DNA from: Deltaproteobacteria bacterium
GTDB taxonomy: Bacteria; Myxococcota_A; Polyangia; Polyangiales; Polyangiaceae
NCBI GenBank assembly: GCA_016875405.1
Contig: VGRJ01000045.1
Location: 1-32,447, forward strand
Length of the DNA stretch: 32,447 nucleotides
Direction: 5' to 3'
The notes under the pieces are model-generated. The model made no database searches, was not told the origin of the DNA, and saw only the letters and a program-made list of their open reading frames with translations. The position numbers and the translations under genes are program-made. Shown here piece after piece: positions 1-8,023 of the stretch (the first letter of the stretch is position 1; the number at the start of each line of letters is the position of its first letter).

Positions 1-944
1 AGCGCGAGATCGGCATCGACGAGGTCGTTGCCGCCCTTCGAGGGGCCGGCCTGGAGGTTCTCCATGATGGGCGCCATCGAGCTCTGGATGTCGGTCGGGT
101 GCGTGGCACCGGCAAACGAGGTGATGCGGCTCCAGCGGCTCTTGACGAGCTCGGGAGTGACGGCGCGGCCCAGGCGCACGGTCTCGCCCTTGGTGCGCTC
201 CCAGCGCAGCTTCGAGAAGAAGCCGCCGCCGACCTCGAAGAGACCGCCCGTCTCCTGGCACTCCTCGTGGCAGAGCCACGCGACGAGCGGCGAGACGTAC
301 TCGGGCCGGAGCGCATCGACGATCTCCTTCGGCATCACCGTCTCGGTGAGGCGCGAGCCCGCGATCGGAGCGATCGTGTTGACCTGCACGCCCTTCTTGC
401 GGCCCTCGACGGCGAGCGTGTTCGCGAAGCCGACGAGGCCGAGCTTCGCCATCGCGTAGTTCGCCTGACCGAAGTTGCCGTAGATGCCCGCAGCCGACGC
501 GGTCATGACGATGCGCCCGTAGCCACGGTCGCGCATGTGGTTCCAAGCGGCGCTCGTGACCGCGAACGCCCCCTTCACGTGGACGCGGTAGACGAGGTCC
601 CAGTCCTCCTTCGAGAGCTTGTGGAAGCTCACGTCGCGGAGGATGCCGGCGTTGTTGACGACGACGTCGAGCTGCCCCCACGCGTCGAGCGCAGCCTGCA
701 CGATCTTGTCGCCGTCCTCGACCGAGTCGTAGTTCGCGACCGCCTCACCGCCGGCGGCCTTGATCTCCTCGACGACCGCGTCGGCTGCGCGCGATGACTT
801 GCCGTCGCCGTGCATCGAGCCGCCGAGATCGTTCACCACGACGCGTGCCCCGCGGCTCGCGAAGAGGAGCGCGTGCGACTTGCCGAGCCCGCCGCCCGCA
901 CCCGTGACGATCACCACCCTGCCATCGAACCGAAGATCACTCAT
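1..944 (-). CDS. Short-chain dehydrogenase/reductase, MFE-2/HSD17B4-like (3' end outside window)
   Basis: The reading frame stays open from an ATG at 944 down to base 1, about 314 codons, so the C-terminus lies beyond the window. The N-terminus has a Rossmann dinucleotide-binding motif (VTGAGGGLG, residues about 13-21), an NNAG motif near residue 97, and the catalytic triad Ser150, Tyr163 and Lys167 (YAMAK). The VNDLGG stretch after the second strand and the length beyond a normal 250-residue SDR resemble the hydroxyacyl-CoA dehydrogenase part of peroxisomal multifunctional enzyme type 2. By family it should oxidise a 3-hydroxyacyl-CoA or similar alcohol with NAD(P) in the cytoplasm. Whether a hydratase or SCP2 domain follows cannot be seen. 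It lies downstream of the kinase at 1077-3065 on the same strand, with a 132-base gap carrying a paired palindrome that may be an operator. Confidence 0.85.
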   Translation of the reverse strand, partial: MSDLRFDGRVVIVTGAGGGLGKSHALLFASRGARVVVNDLGGSMHGDGKSSRAADAVVEEIKAAGGEAVANYDSVEDGDKIVQAALDAWGQLDVVVNNAGILRDVSFHKLSKEDWDLVYRVHVKGAFAVTSAAWNHMRDRGYGRIVMTASAAGIYGNFGQANYAMAKLGLVGFANTLAVEGRKKGVQVNTIAPIAGSRLTETVMPKEIVDALRPEYVSPLVAWLCHEECQETGGLFEVGGGFFSKLRWERTKGETVRLGRAVTPELVKSRWSRITSFAGATHPTDIQSSMAPIMENLQAGPSKGGNDLVDADLA

Positions 945-993
945 CGTCCCGCCTCGTGCTCTGCGCGCTCGGTTGGGCCCGCTGGCCGATTCC

Positions 994-1019
994 TTCGCAC
1001 GCGAAGTTTCGTGCGCGAA
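994..1019. promoter_or_regulatory. Paired TTCG-N4-CGAA palindromes, possible operator of the dehydrogenase gene
   Basis: Two copies of the same palindromic pattern TTCG-N4-CGAA occupy 994-1005 and 1008-1019, with centres 14 bases apart. They sit 50-75 bases upstream of the dehydrogenase start at 944, where a promoter for that gene would lie. Tandem palindromes of this size suit a dimeric repressor such as a TetR-type regulator, many of which control acyl-CoA enzymes. The palindromes are seen; their role is inferred. Confidence 0.35.
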
Positions 1020-1076
1020 CAATTCCTCACGGGGTCCGATCCGTCAACCGCCAACGCGCGAGGCGACGGCGGCGCG

Positions 1077-3065
1077 TCAGCGATCGTCGAAGATGCTGCC
1101 GCCCTTCTTCGAGCGGGGCAACGGCGGAGCCTTCGGCGGCACCGGCAGCGGAGGCCGGATGGTGGGCGTCACGCGGGCCGGAGGTTTCGGGGTCGGGGCC
1201 TTCTGCGGGGCCTTTGGCGAGTGAGTTGAGGCCGAGGCCGACGCGACGGGTGCGGACGAGCTTGCGGGCTTGGCCGACGGGACGACCGAGTCGGAGGCCT
1301 CGAGTCCGGTCGATGGCGTCGCGCTAGCGGCAGCTTCGCTCTTGGCGCCGGCGGTGGGCGCCGAGGCCTGTGCGGCGGAGGGGGCGAGCCCGGTCGGGGG
1401 GGCCGAGACGGCCGAGGTGAACACCTCGCCACCGCGGACGGCGGCGACCATCCGCGGCCCCGCGAGGAAGCCGACCAGCCCGAGCACGGCGAGCGCGACC
1501 GCGAACGAGATGATCCCCACCTTGCGTGCGCTCGGCTCGCGACGCGACGGTCGCTCCGACCCGTGACGTTGCCAGCTCTGCGCGGTCTGGCTGCGCTTGC
1601 GAAGCGAGGGGGCGGCGTCCACTTCGCCTGGCGGCGCGCTCGCGTCCGGGGACACGAACGGCAACACCGGCATCTTCGGAAGAGCCTTCAGCTCGATGGT
1701 GGTCTTGGGCAGCGGGAGCCGCCGCGGCTGAGCAGGCGCGTCGTCGACGATTGCGTCGACGTCGAGGTCGAGCTCGACCGAGCTCGGCTCCGAGAGGCGG
1801 ACGGGCTCAGCGCCCGGGCTCGACGCGGTCGGGGCGGGCACCTCACTCGGCGAAGCGTCCACGCCGATAGGCGCCGCCTCCGCCTTTCGGGGCTCGCTCT
1901 TGGACGTGTTCGGAGAGGCGCCCTCCTCCCGCGCCGATCGGCCGGCGCGGGACGACACCGGAGACGGGACGACGCCGCCCGCGCGCGACGACACCGGAGA
2001 CGGGACGGCGCCGCCCGCGCGCGACGGCGGCGGCGCGGGCAAGGCAGCGCCCGGGAACGACGCGCGGATCGCTGCAAGCGACGACGCCGAGAGCCTGGCG
2101 AGCTCCGCCGACTGCAGCAGCGACTCGGCCTGCTCGAACATACGCACGATGCGGTCGGCGATCGCGCGACTCTCGGAGCGCCCGAAGGAAGCGATGGCCT
2201 TCGCGAAGCCACCGAGGTTCGCGAAGCGATTGCCAGGCTCCTTCTCGAGGGCGCGACGGATCGCGACCTCGAGGTCGGCGGGCACGCCGGGCGCGCGCGG
2301 AACCAGCGCGGGCATCGGGGCGTGGAGCACCGCCGTGCAGACCTGGGGCAGCTGCTCGCCATCGAACGGCGGTAGCCCCGAGAGCAGCTCGTAGAGGATC
2401 ACCGCGAGGGACCATTGGTCGGTCGCCGGCCCGACATCGCGCGCGCTCATCCACTGCTCGGGCGACATGTAGTGCGGCGTACCCATCGCCTGCTCCGTCG
2501 CGGTCAGCGTTCGCTGCCGCTCGGCGCCTTGCGGGGACGCGATCTTCGAGAGCCCGAAGTCGAGCACTTTGACGCGCGAGTTCCCATCGGCCGAGCGCGC
2601 GAGGTAGAGGTTTTCAGGCTTGATGTCGCGGTGGACGATGCCACGTGCGTGGGCCTCGGCCACCGCGTCGCAGGCCTGCACGATCCAGTCGACCGAGTCC
2701 TGCACACCGCTCGCCACGCGGTGCGTGAGGCGTACGGCGAGATCCTCTCCTTCGAGGAACTCGAGCACCAGGTACGGCGATCTCGTGTCGAGGCGACCGA
2801 TGTCGAGGACGCGGCACACGTACGGGCTCTTGATCTTGAAGAGTACGCGGGCCTCGCGCTCGAAGCGCGCCACCGCTTCCTGATTCGCGCCGAGCGAGGG
2901 CGAGAGAAACTTGATGGCGACGCGCTCGTCGAAGTCGAGGTGCCAGGCCTCGACCACAATGCTCATGCCGCCGACGCCGATGACGCGCTCGATGCGATAC
3001 TTCCCGTTCACCACGGTACCCGGGGCGACGAGCTGCTCGTGGGCGTTCGAGGTGGAGGAGGCCAT
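1077..3065 (-). CDS. Membrane-anchored Ser/Thr protein kinase (Hanks type)
   Basis: This 662-residue protein starts with a complete Hanks-type kinase domain, residues about 22-290: glycine-rich loop IGVGGMS (29-35), ATP-binding Lys52 in VAIKF, catalytic loop HRDIKPEN with Asp147 and Asn152, DFG with Asp169, and the MSPEQW segment near 200. All key residues are present, so it should be active. A low-complexity Ala/Pro/Ser linker follows, then one hydrophobic membrane segment at about 516-536 and a roughly 125-residue Pro/Ala/Ser-rich tail that would lie outside the cytoplasmic membrane. No known sensor domain is visible in the tail. The ATG at 3065 lies 20 residues before the kinase core. It is downstream of the carbinolamine dehydratase gene (47-base gap). 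Substrate unknown. Confidence 0.93.
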   Translation of the reverse strand: MASSTSNAHEQLVAPGTVVNGKYRIERVIGVGGMSIVVEAWHLDFDERVAIKFLSPSLGANQEAVARFEREARVLFKIKSPYVCRVLDIGRLDTRSPYLVLEFLEGEDLAVRLTHRVASGVQDSVDWIVQACDAVAEAHARGIVHRDIKPENLYLARSADGNSRVKVLDFGLSKIASPQGAERQRTLTATEQAMGTPHYMSPEQWMSARDVGPATDQWSLAVILYELLSGLPPFDGEQLPQVCTAVLHAPMPALVPRAPGVPADLEVAIRRALEKEPGNRFANLGGFAKAIASFGRSESRAIADRIVRMFEQAESLLQSAELARLSASSLAAIRASFPGAALPAPPPSRAGGAVPSPVSSRAGGVVPSPVSSRAGRSAREEGASPNTSKSEPRKAEAAPIGVDASPSEVPAPTASSPGAEPVRLSEPSSVELDLDVDAIVDDAPAQPRRLPLPKTTIELKALPKMPVLPFVSPDASAPPGEVDAAPSLRKRSQTAQSWQRHGSERPSRREPSARKVGIISFAVALAVLGLVGFLAGPRMVAAVRGGEVFTSAVSAPPTGLAPSAAQASAPTAGAKSEAAASATPSTGLEASDSVVPSAKPASSSAPVASASASTHSPKAPQKAPTPKPPARVTPTIRPPLPVPPKAPPLPRSKKGGSIFDDR
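1951..2022 (-). repeat. Two tandem 36-bp repeats inside the kinase linker
   Basis: A 36-base unit at 1951-1986 is repeated at 1987-2022, and a partial third copy follows. In the kinase it encodes a 12-residue unit of the form SRAGGxVPSPVS. The copies are almost identical, which suggests recent duplication or slippage in a disordered linker. Confidence 0.85.
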
Positions 3066-3102
3066 GACGAGGGCGCGCGACGCAGCCTAAGGACGTTAGC
3101 AC

Positions 3103-3114
3103 GACCGGCCGGTC
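3103..3114. other. Perfect 12-bp palindrome between PCD and kinase genes
   Basis: GACCGGCCGGTC is a perfect palindrome overlapping the stop codon of the carbinolamine dehydratase and lying about 40 bases upstream of the kinase start. A nearby CTAA-N5-TTAG repeat sits at 3087-3099. It could be an operator for the kinase gene, but GC-rich palindromes also occur by chance at this base composition. Confidence 0.25.
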
Positions 3115-3403
3115 AGGCGATCAATGCGTCGATCCGCCGGGCGAGCTCGAGGTCGAGCGCCGAGACCCCGCCGCAGTCGTGGGTGACGAGGTCGATCCGC
3201 ACCGTGCCGTAGACGTTCGACCACTCGGGGTGATGATTGAGCCGCTCGGCGTGGAGCGCCACCTGCGTCATGAAGCCGAACGCCGCCACGAAATCCGGGA
3301 AGCGAAGCTCGCGCCTCAGCTTCCCCTCGACGTACGTCCACTCGGGGAGGCCTCGGAGCCCGTCGTGCAGCGCCTCGTCGTTCAGCTTAATGCGATTCGG
3401 CAT
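3113..3403 (-). CDS. phhB: 4a-hydroxytetrahydrobiopterin dehydratase (pterin-4a-carbinolamine dehydratase)
   Basis: This 96-residue protein matches the pterin-4a-carbinolamine dehydratase family in length and motif. The active-site region AERLNHHPEWSNVY, a His ten residues later (LVTHDCGG) and an Asp in SALDLE fit the conserved family pattern completely. The enzyme dehydrates 4a-hydroxytetrahydropterin so that the cofactor of aromatic amino acid hydroxylases can be regenerated; some family members are thought to serve molybdopterin metabolism instead. No phenylalanine hydroxylase gene is in view. The ATG at 3403 gives the normal N-terminus, since extra residues from an upstream in-frame codon would run into the divergent transferase gene. 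The start is only 25 bases from that gene. Confidence 0.93.
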   Translation of the reverse strand: MPNRIKLNDEALHDGLRGLPEWTYVEGKLRRELRFPDFVAAFGFMTQVALHAERLNHHPEWSNVYGTVRIDLVTHDCGGVSALDLELARRIDALIA

Positions 3404-3420
3404 GGTACCGCATGGTACTG
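3401..3420. promoter_or_regulatory. Repeats in the 25-bp divergent gap between PCD and GST genes
   Basis: A 10-base unit CATGGTACYG is repeated in tandem at 3401-3410 and 3411-3420, and it creates the inverted repeat GTACC-N4-GGTAC at 3405-3418. The two divergent start codons (3403 minus, 3429 plus) lie on either side, so promoters must sit inside the coding sequences or overlap here. The repeat could be a shared regulator site; no known consensus was recognised. Confidence 0.3.
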
Positions 3421-3428
3421 TTTCGCCG

Positions 3429-4040
3429 ATGAAGCTCCACACCTTCCCGAAGGCGCCCAACCCTCGGCGCGTGCACCTCTACCTCGCCGAGAAGGGGCTC
3501 GAGCTCGAGCTGGTCACCGTGAATCTCGTCGGCGGTGAAACGCGGAGCCCCGAGTTTCGCGCGAAGAACCCGATGGGCACCGTGCCGGTGCTGGAGCTCG
3601 AGGACGGTTCGTTCGTCGCCGAGTCGGGGGCGATCGTCGAGTACCTCGAAGAGCTGCACCCTGCACCGAGCATGCTCGGGACCACGCCGGAAGAGCGCCT
3701 CCGCGCGCGCGAGCTCGATCGCATCGCCGAGCAGGGCGTGCTCCTGCGGGTCGGTCAGGTGCTCCAGAACACCCACGCCTTCTTCGCGAGCCAGTACAAG
3801 CAGAGCGCCGACGCTGCTGAGATGGGCCAGCGCGCCTTGGACCGCGCGCTCGACGTCCTCGAGGTACGCTTTGGCGAGGCGGCGTTCCTGCTCGGCGACC
3901 GTCCTCAGATCCCCGACTGCACGCTCTTCTCGGCGCTGTCGTTCGCGTTCGGGATGGGGCTGAAGCTCGACTTCGCGGCGCGCCCAAAGCTCGCGCGGTT
4001 CAACGAGGCGTTCCGAAGCAGACCGAGCGCTCGGGCGTGA
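3429..4040 (+). CDS. Glutathione S-transferase family protein
   Basis: This 203-residue protein has the two-domain glutathione transferase build. Residues 1-80 form a thioredoxin-like domain with the cis-proline segment MGTVPVLELEDG and the glutathione-contacting ESGAIVEYLEE; residues about 85-203 form the all-helical domain, with GDRPQIPDCTLFSALSFA as the usual N-capping region. The subclass looks like the cytosolic YfcG/Ure2p-like group, but I cannot assign it firmly. Its likely role is glutathione conjugation or disulfide/peroxide reduction. I chose the ATG at 3429 because the family starts with a short MKLHTF-like strand; upstream in-frame codons run through the divergent dehydratase gene. 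It converges with the FlgM-like gene, leaving only 2 bases. Confidence 0.9.
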   Translation: MKLHTFPKAPNPRRVHLYLAEKGLELELVTVNLVGGETRSPEFRAKNPMGTVPVLELEDGSFVAESGAIVEYLEELHPAPSMLGTTPEERLRARELDRIAEQGVLLRVGQVLQNTHAFFASQYKQSADAAEMGQRALDRALDVLEVRFGEAAFLLGDRPQIPDCTLFSALSFAFGMGLKLDFAARPKLARFNEAFRSRPSARA

Positions 4041-4042
4041 GC

Positions 4043-4315
4043 TCAGGCGCCGTCGTAAACGATGCGGTCGGCGATCCGCTGGAAATCCATCTGAAAGCTG
4101 CCCGACTGGATCGCCTCGCGGAGCCGCTCGACCTTGTCGATGTCGATGCCGTGATCGGCCGCGAGCGAGCGGGCCTTGGCCGACACCGTTGCCGTGACCT
4201 TGGCGCGAGCACCGGCCCCGGACGAGCCAGCGTCGGCCACCTTCCGGCCGGAGGAAGACCGCGCACGGTCAACCTGACCGCCACGTTCGGATCCATTGCT
4301 GCCAGGGATGCGCAT
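4043..4315 (-). CDS. FlgM-like anti-sigma-28 factor, orphan
   Basis: This 90-residue protein has a basic, disordered N-terminal half and a C-terminal half typical of FlgM: KVERLREAIQSGSFQMDFQR followed by IADRIVYDGA, the segment that binds the flagellar sigma factor FliA. FlgM holds sigma-28 inactive until it is exported through a completed flagellar hook. No flagellar gene is present in this window, so it is an orphan that may control a different sigma factor, or the flagellar genes lie elsewhere. The ATG at 4315 gives a normal FlgM length; no Shine-Dalgarno sequence is visible. It converges with the transferase gene and diverges from chorismate mutase. Confidence 0.75.
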   Translation of the reverse strand: MRIPGSNGSERGGQVDRARSSSGRKVADAGSSGAGARAKVTATVSAKARSLAADHGIDIDKVERLREAIQSGSFQMDFQRIADRIVYDGA

Positions 4316-4390
4316 GGTGTGGAGGGGAGACCCCGGGGATGGGATGACGGAGCCTCTCTCGACTCGCTGAACGGTCGCCTGCGGGAAACC

Positions 4391-4422
4391 TTGAGAGAAT
4401 TTTTCTCCCGAGCTTTTCCACA
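4391..4422. promoter_or_regulatory. AT-rich patch with small inverted repeat in the flgM/aroQ divergent region
   Basis: The 158-base gap between the FlgM-like gene and chorismate mutase contains a short stretch much richer in A and T than its surroundings, with GAGAA-N3-TTCTC at 4395-4407 followed by CTTTTCCACAATC. In a genome this GC-rich such a patch is a likely promoter or regulator site. I could not fit a convincing -35/-10 pair on either strand. Confidence 0.3.
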
Positions 4423-4473
4423 ATCGATCGCAACCTCGCGTGCGGGCCGAGCCGCGAACCTCGAGGCGCAACG

Positions 4474-4806
4474 ATGAGCGGCGCGACGCGAGCCGACGAG
4501 GAGCCTCGCGTGCTCGAGCCTCCGTCGACGGATCTCGCCGCCCGACGCCGCGAACTCGATGACCTCGACGGTCGCATGCTCGAGCTTCTGGAGCAACGCC
4601 GTGACCTCGTGGCCGCGATCTGGGAGCACAAGCGCGCCGCGGGCGTTCCACTCCTCGACGAGGCGCGCGAGGCCGCGATCCTCGAGCGCATCGCCGACGA
4701 AGGGCTCGGGCGCGGGCTCGGGCGCGCTGCGGTCCGCGCCTGGATGCGCGCCGTCCTCGACGCGATGCATCCGCACGCGCGGGACCCCGACGAGGGATCG
4801 CGCTAG
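4474..4806 (+). CDS. Chorismate mutase, AroQ class
   Basis: A 110-residue monofunctional AroQ-type chorismate mutase, which rearranges chorismate to prephenate for phenylalanine and tyrosine synthesis. Residues 21-72 align by spacing with the E. coli catalytic domain: Arg25, Arg42, Lys53, Asp62, Arg65 and Glu66 correspond to E. coli Arg11, Arg28, Lys39, Asp48, Arg51 and Glu52. The residue expected to match Gln88 is not evident in the short C-terminal helix (Ala at the equivalent spacing), so that helix may be arranged differently. The first 20 residues are a non-conserved extension. The ATG at 4474 has a GAGG sequence upstream. The next gene, fhs, starts 9 bases after its stop, so the two are probably one transcript. 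Confidence 0.88.
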   Translation: MSGATRADEEPRVLEPPSTDLAARRRELDDLDGRMLELLEQRRDLVAAIWEHKRAAGVPLLDEAREAAILERIADEGLGRGLGRAAVRAWMRAVLDAMHPHARDPDEGSR

Positions 4807-4815
4807 CCTGCGGGC

Positions 4816-6477
4816 ATGACGCAACCGCGACCCGATCGCACCCCCCGCCCGATAGCCGAGGTCGCCGCGCGACTCGGTGTCGACGCGGCCCATGTCCTGC
4901 CGTACGGCCGCGACAAAGCGAAGCTCGACCTCGCGGCGCTCGAGGCACCGCGGCAACGCGACGGCGAGGGGCGGCTCGTCCTCGTGTCTGCCATCACACC
5001 GACGCGCGCTGGTGAGGGCAAGACCACCACGACGATCGGCCTCGGGCAGGCCCTCGGGGCGCTCGGGGTGTCGTCGTGCATCGCGCTGCGCGAGCCATCG
5101 CTCGGCCCATGCATGGGCGTGAAGGGCGGCGCGACCGGTGGAGGACGCAGCCAAATCGTCCCGAACGACGCGATCAACCTCCACTTCACCGGCGATCTGC
5201 ACGCCGTGACGACGGCGCACAACCTGCTCGCCGCGACGCTCGACAATCGCCTGTTTCACGGAGACGACCTCGGCCTCGACCCCCGTCGGGTGACGTGGCG
5301 ACGCGTGATCGACATGAACGATCGCGCGCTTCGAAACTGCGTCATCGGGCTCGGTGGTGCGACGAACGGCGTCCCACGAGAGACCGGCTTCGACATCACC
5401 GCCGCGAGCGAGGTGATGGCCATGCTCTGCCTCGCGGAGGGGCTCGACGATCTACGGCGGCGAATCGACCGCACGCTCGTCGGCTTCGCGCGCGATGGCG
5501 CCCCCGTCACGGCAGGGCGGCTCGGCGTCACGGGTGCGATGCTCGCCCTCTTGAAGGACGCGATGATGCCAAACCTCGTGCAGACGCTCGAAGGGACGCC
5601 TGCCCTCGTGCACGGCGGGCCCTTCGCGAACATCGCGCACGGCTGCAACAGCGTCCTCGCGACGCGCATGGCGCTGCATCACGCCGACTGGGTGGTGACC
5701 GAGGCTGGCTTCGGCTTCGACCTCGGGGCCGAGAAGTTCTTCGACATCAAGTGCCGCAGCGCAAAGCTCGACCCGGCGGTCGTCGTCTTGGTCGCGACGG
5801 CTCGCGCGCTCAAGCTCCACGGCGGCGTCCGACACGAAGCCCTCGGAGACACGAACGTCGCGGCGGTCGAGCGCGGCCTCGAGAACCTCGAGCGGCACCT
5901 CGAGTCCGCGCGCAGCTTCGGCAAGCCCGTCGTCGTCGCCGTGAACCGGTTCGCGACCGACGCCGACGACGAGCTCGCGGCGATCCGCCATGCGTGCGAG
6001 CGCGCGGGCGTCGCGTGCGAGCGCGCGGATCACTTCGCGCGCGGCGGCGACGGAGCCCGAGACCTCGCGGCGCGCGTCATCGAGCTCGGGTCCAAGCCGT
6101 CGGCGCCGTTCACCCCGGTATACGAGCTAGCGACCCCGCTCGCGGGGAAGATCGAGCAGGTCGCAAAGACGATCTACGGTGCGGCGGGCGTGTCGTTCGC
6201 ACCGCAGGCCGAGCGCGCGCTCTCGGACGCGACGCGACTTGGCTACGGGGAGCTGCCCGTCTGCATCGCGAAGACCCAGAGCTCGCTGTCCGACGATCCG
6301 AAGCGGCTCGGCAGACCGCGCGACTTCACGCTGACGGTGCGCGACGCGCAGGTGAGCGCGGGCGCGGGCTTCGTCGTGATCCTGACCGGCGATTTGCTCC
6401 GGATGCCGGGGCTACCTCGCGAGCCGGCCGCGGAGCGCATCGACGTCGAGGAGGGCGCGATCCGCGGGCTCGCGTGA
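4816..6477 (+). CDS. fhs: Formate-tetrahydrofolate ligase
   Basis: This 553-residue protein is a full-length formate-tetrahydrofolate ligase, which uses ATP to join formate to tetrahydrofolate, giving 10-formyl-THF for purine and initiator tRNA synthesis. The start fits the family (IAEVAARLGVDAAHVLPYGR), the P-loop is TPTRAGEGKTTT at 61-72, and the family-specific REPSLGPCMGVKGGATGGG follows, with VIDMNDRALRNCVIGLGG and a C-terminal LTGDLLRMPGLP. No interruption or missing block is seen. It follows chorismate mutase closely and converges with the GH5 gene, leaving a 33-base gap. With metF at the other end of the window it belongs to one-carbon metabolism. Confidence 0.97.
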   Translation: MTQPRPDRTPRPIAEVAARLGVDAAHVLPYGRDKAKLDLAALEAPRQRDGEGRLVLVSAITPTRAGEGKTTTTIGLGQALGALGVSSCIALREPSLGPCMGVKGGATGGGRSQIVPNDAINLHFTGDLHAVTTAHNLLAATLDNRLFHGDDLGLDPRRVTWRRVIDMNDRALRNCVIGLGGATNGVPRETGFDITAASEVMAMLCLAEGLDDLRRRIDRTLVGFARDGAPVTAGRLGVTGAMLALLKDAMMPNLVQTLEGTPALVHGGPFANIAHGCNSVLATRMALHHADWVVTEAGFGFDLGAEKFFDIKCRSAKLDPAVVVLVATARALKLHGGVRHEALGDTNVAAVERGLENLERHLESARSFGKPVVVAVNRFATDADDELAAIRHACERAGVACERADHFARGGDGARDLAARVIELGSKPSAPFTPVYELATPLAGKIEQVAKTIYGAAGVSFAPQAERALSDATRLGYGELPVCIAKTQSSLSDDPKRLGRPRDFTLTVRDAQVSAGAGFVVILTGDLLRMPGLPREPAAERIDVEEGAIRGLA

Positions 6478-6510
6478 CACCCTGCCGTACGAGCGGGGGC
6501 GTCGCGCACG

Positions 6511-7971
6511 TCACTCGAGGCTCAAGACGAGCGTGTGGCGTCCGGCCCCACCGCACCGGAGGCGGACGGCGGCGTGTGCCTCCTCGCGCGTGACGACCAC
6601 GGATTCGCCGTCGCAGGCCGCCGAGAGGTTCGTCGCGCCGAGCGCCGGCGGCACGCGAAGGACGGCCTGCGCATCGACGGCTGGCTCGCCATCGAACGTG
6701 AGCTCGAAGCGGCGCGCGGAGCGGTCGTATCCATAGCGCACGGGAAACCCTGGGATCCGCTCGGGCGCGACGCGGGCGAGCGCCGACAAGACCTCCGGCC
6801 GCTCCTTCCACCCGCCCGTCTCGGGGTCGAAGTCGTGGATGCCCCAGCTGTCCTGGCTCTGCTCCTTCCAGAGCCAGAAGTACGAGCTCGCGTGGACGTC
6901 GTCCTGAAGCTCGAGCTGCCAGGCGATGTAGTCGGAGAACTCGGGGCGGTCGGGGTCGTAACCGAACTCGGTGATGACGAGCGGCGCGCGCCAGCTCTCG
7001 GCCTCGTCGCGAGCGGCCTCATTCGACGGGCGAAGCGTCTCCTTCGTGATCGCGGCGCGCTGCGCATCCGTACCGGTGAAGGCCAGCGTGTAGACGTGGG
7101 GGGCATACGCCGTGAGAGGCCACGGCTCGCGCGTCGCGAGGGTCGCCTTGTCGAACACGTTGCGGAGCGCATCCGGCTCGAAGAACACGACGCGCTCGGG
7201 GTCCGCCTCGCGCACGCGCGCGATCACCTCGTCGTGCAGCGCGTCCAGGTAGGCGCTCGGAGACAGGGGCTCGTTGAAGGCCTCGATGCCCACCACCTCG
7301 GAGCGCCCGCGGAGCCGCGCAGCGACCGCGGCCACCGCACGCGCGTAGCGGGTACGCAGGCCCGCCCCTGCCTCGCTCGGCCCGAAGAAAGTGGAGAAGG
7401 CCGCGAGGACCTGGGGCGATTGACGCCGCTCCTCGAGGTCGGTGAGCGGCCCTTCGAGCAGCGCCTCGGGGGCAGGCACGATCGCCCAAAGCGGCGCACC
7501 ATCCTCGCCTATCTCCTTCGAGTACGCGTCTTGATGAAAATCAACCAATACCGAGAGCCCCGCCTCCGCCGCGGTCGACACCACCTCGTCGAGCCTTGAG
7601 AGGTACGGCTCCGAGAACGGCTCGCCGTCCGTCGGCTCGAGGCCGCTCCAGTTGATGGGCAAGCGAAGCGAATCGAAGCCGAGCGCGCGCATGCGCGAGG
7701 CGTCCTCCAAAGTGAACGCGGGGATCGGCTCGAGCGGCGTGCGACCGTCGTCGAAGGTCACGTCGAAGAGCCCCTCGACCCTCGCGTTGATCCCGAACAA
7801 GAGCTCGACGCGACCCTCGGGGTCGACGAGGTGCCCGCAGCGAACGCCGCGCGAGCCCCGCGCCACCTCGGGCTCGGCGCACGGAGAGGCTGGTGGCGAA
7901 GAGGGCGAGCTGCACCCGGCGAGGAGCGCGACGTGACCTAGGAGGAGGAGCGCGTGATGCTTGAGCGACAC
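6511..7971 (-). CDS. Lipoprotein glycoside hydrolase family 5, endoglycoceramidase-like
   Basis: This 486-residue protein has a lipoprotein signal (hydrophobic residues 7-17, lipobox LLAGC with Cys20), then a Ser/Pro linker. The rest is a GH5 TIM barrel: RLPINWSGLEP (103-113), DFHQDAYSK (144-152), FNEP with the acid/base Glu234, HVY near 293, and ITEFGYD with the nucleophile Glu335. The DFHQDAYSK block and the C-terminal beta domain (FELTFDGEP and following) are characteristic of endoglycoceramidases and related glycosphingolipid or aryl-glycoside hydrolases. It should act outside the inner membrane, anchored by lipid. It is the last of three minus-strand genes after the kinase-ATPase and Omp85 genes (52-base gap to the latter). 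The exact substrate is not certain from sequence. Confidence 0.88.
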   Translation of the reverse strand: MSLKHHALLLLGHVALLAGCSSPSSPPASPCAEPEVARGSRGVRCGHLVDPEGRVELLFGINARVEGLFDVTFDDGRTPLEPIPAFTLEDASRMRALGFDSLRLPINWSGLEPTDGEPFSEPYLSRLDEVVSTAAEAGLSVLVDFHQDAYSKEIGEDGAPLWAIVPAPEALLEGPLTDLEERRQSPQVLAAFSTFFGPSEAGAGLRTRYARAVAAVAARLRGRSEVVGIEAFNEPLSPSAYLDALHDEVIARVREADPERVVFFEPDALRNVFDKATLATREPWPLTAYAPHVYTLAFTGTDAQRAAITKETLRPSNEAARDEAESWRAPLVITEFGYDPDRPEFSDYIAWQLELQDDVHASSYFWLWKEQSQDSWGIHDFDPETGGWKERPEVLSALARVAPERIPGFPVRYGYDRSARRFELTFDGEPAVDAQAVLRVPPALGATNLSAACDGESVVVTREEAHAAVRLRCGGAGRHTLVLSLE

Positions 7972-8023
7972 GCGCGGGGTGTATCACGAGCGCGGTCATC
8001 GTTACCGAGCAGAGACGCCGATG

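Noticed and set aside
99-3212. Long plus-strand open frames opposite the dehydrogenase and kinase
   Set aside because: They are shadows of minus-strand genes: rich in Arg, no domains, and the minus frames contain complete motifs.
6478-6510. Terminator between fhs and the GH5 gene
   Set aside because: The 33-base convergent gap has no stem longer than four bases and no T tract.
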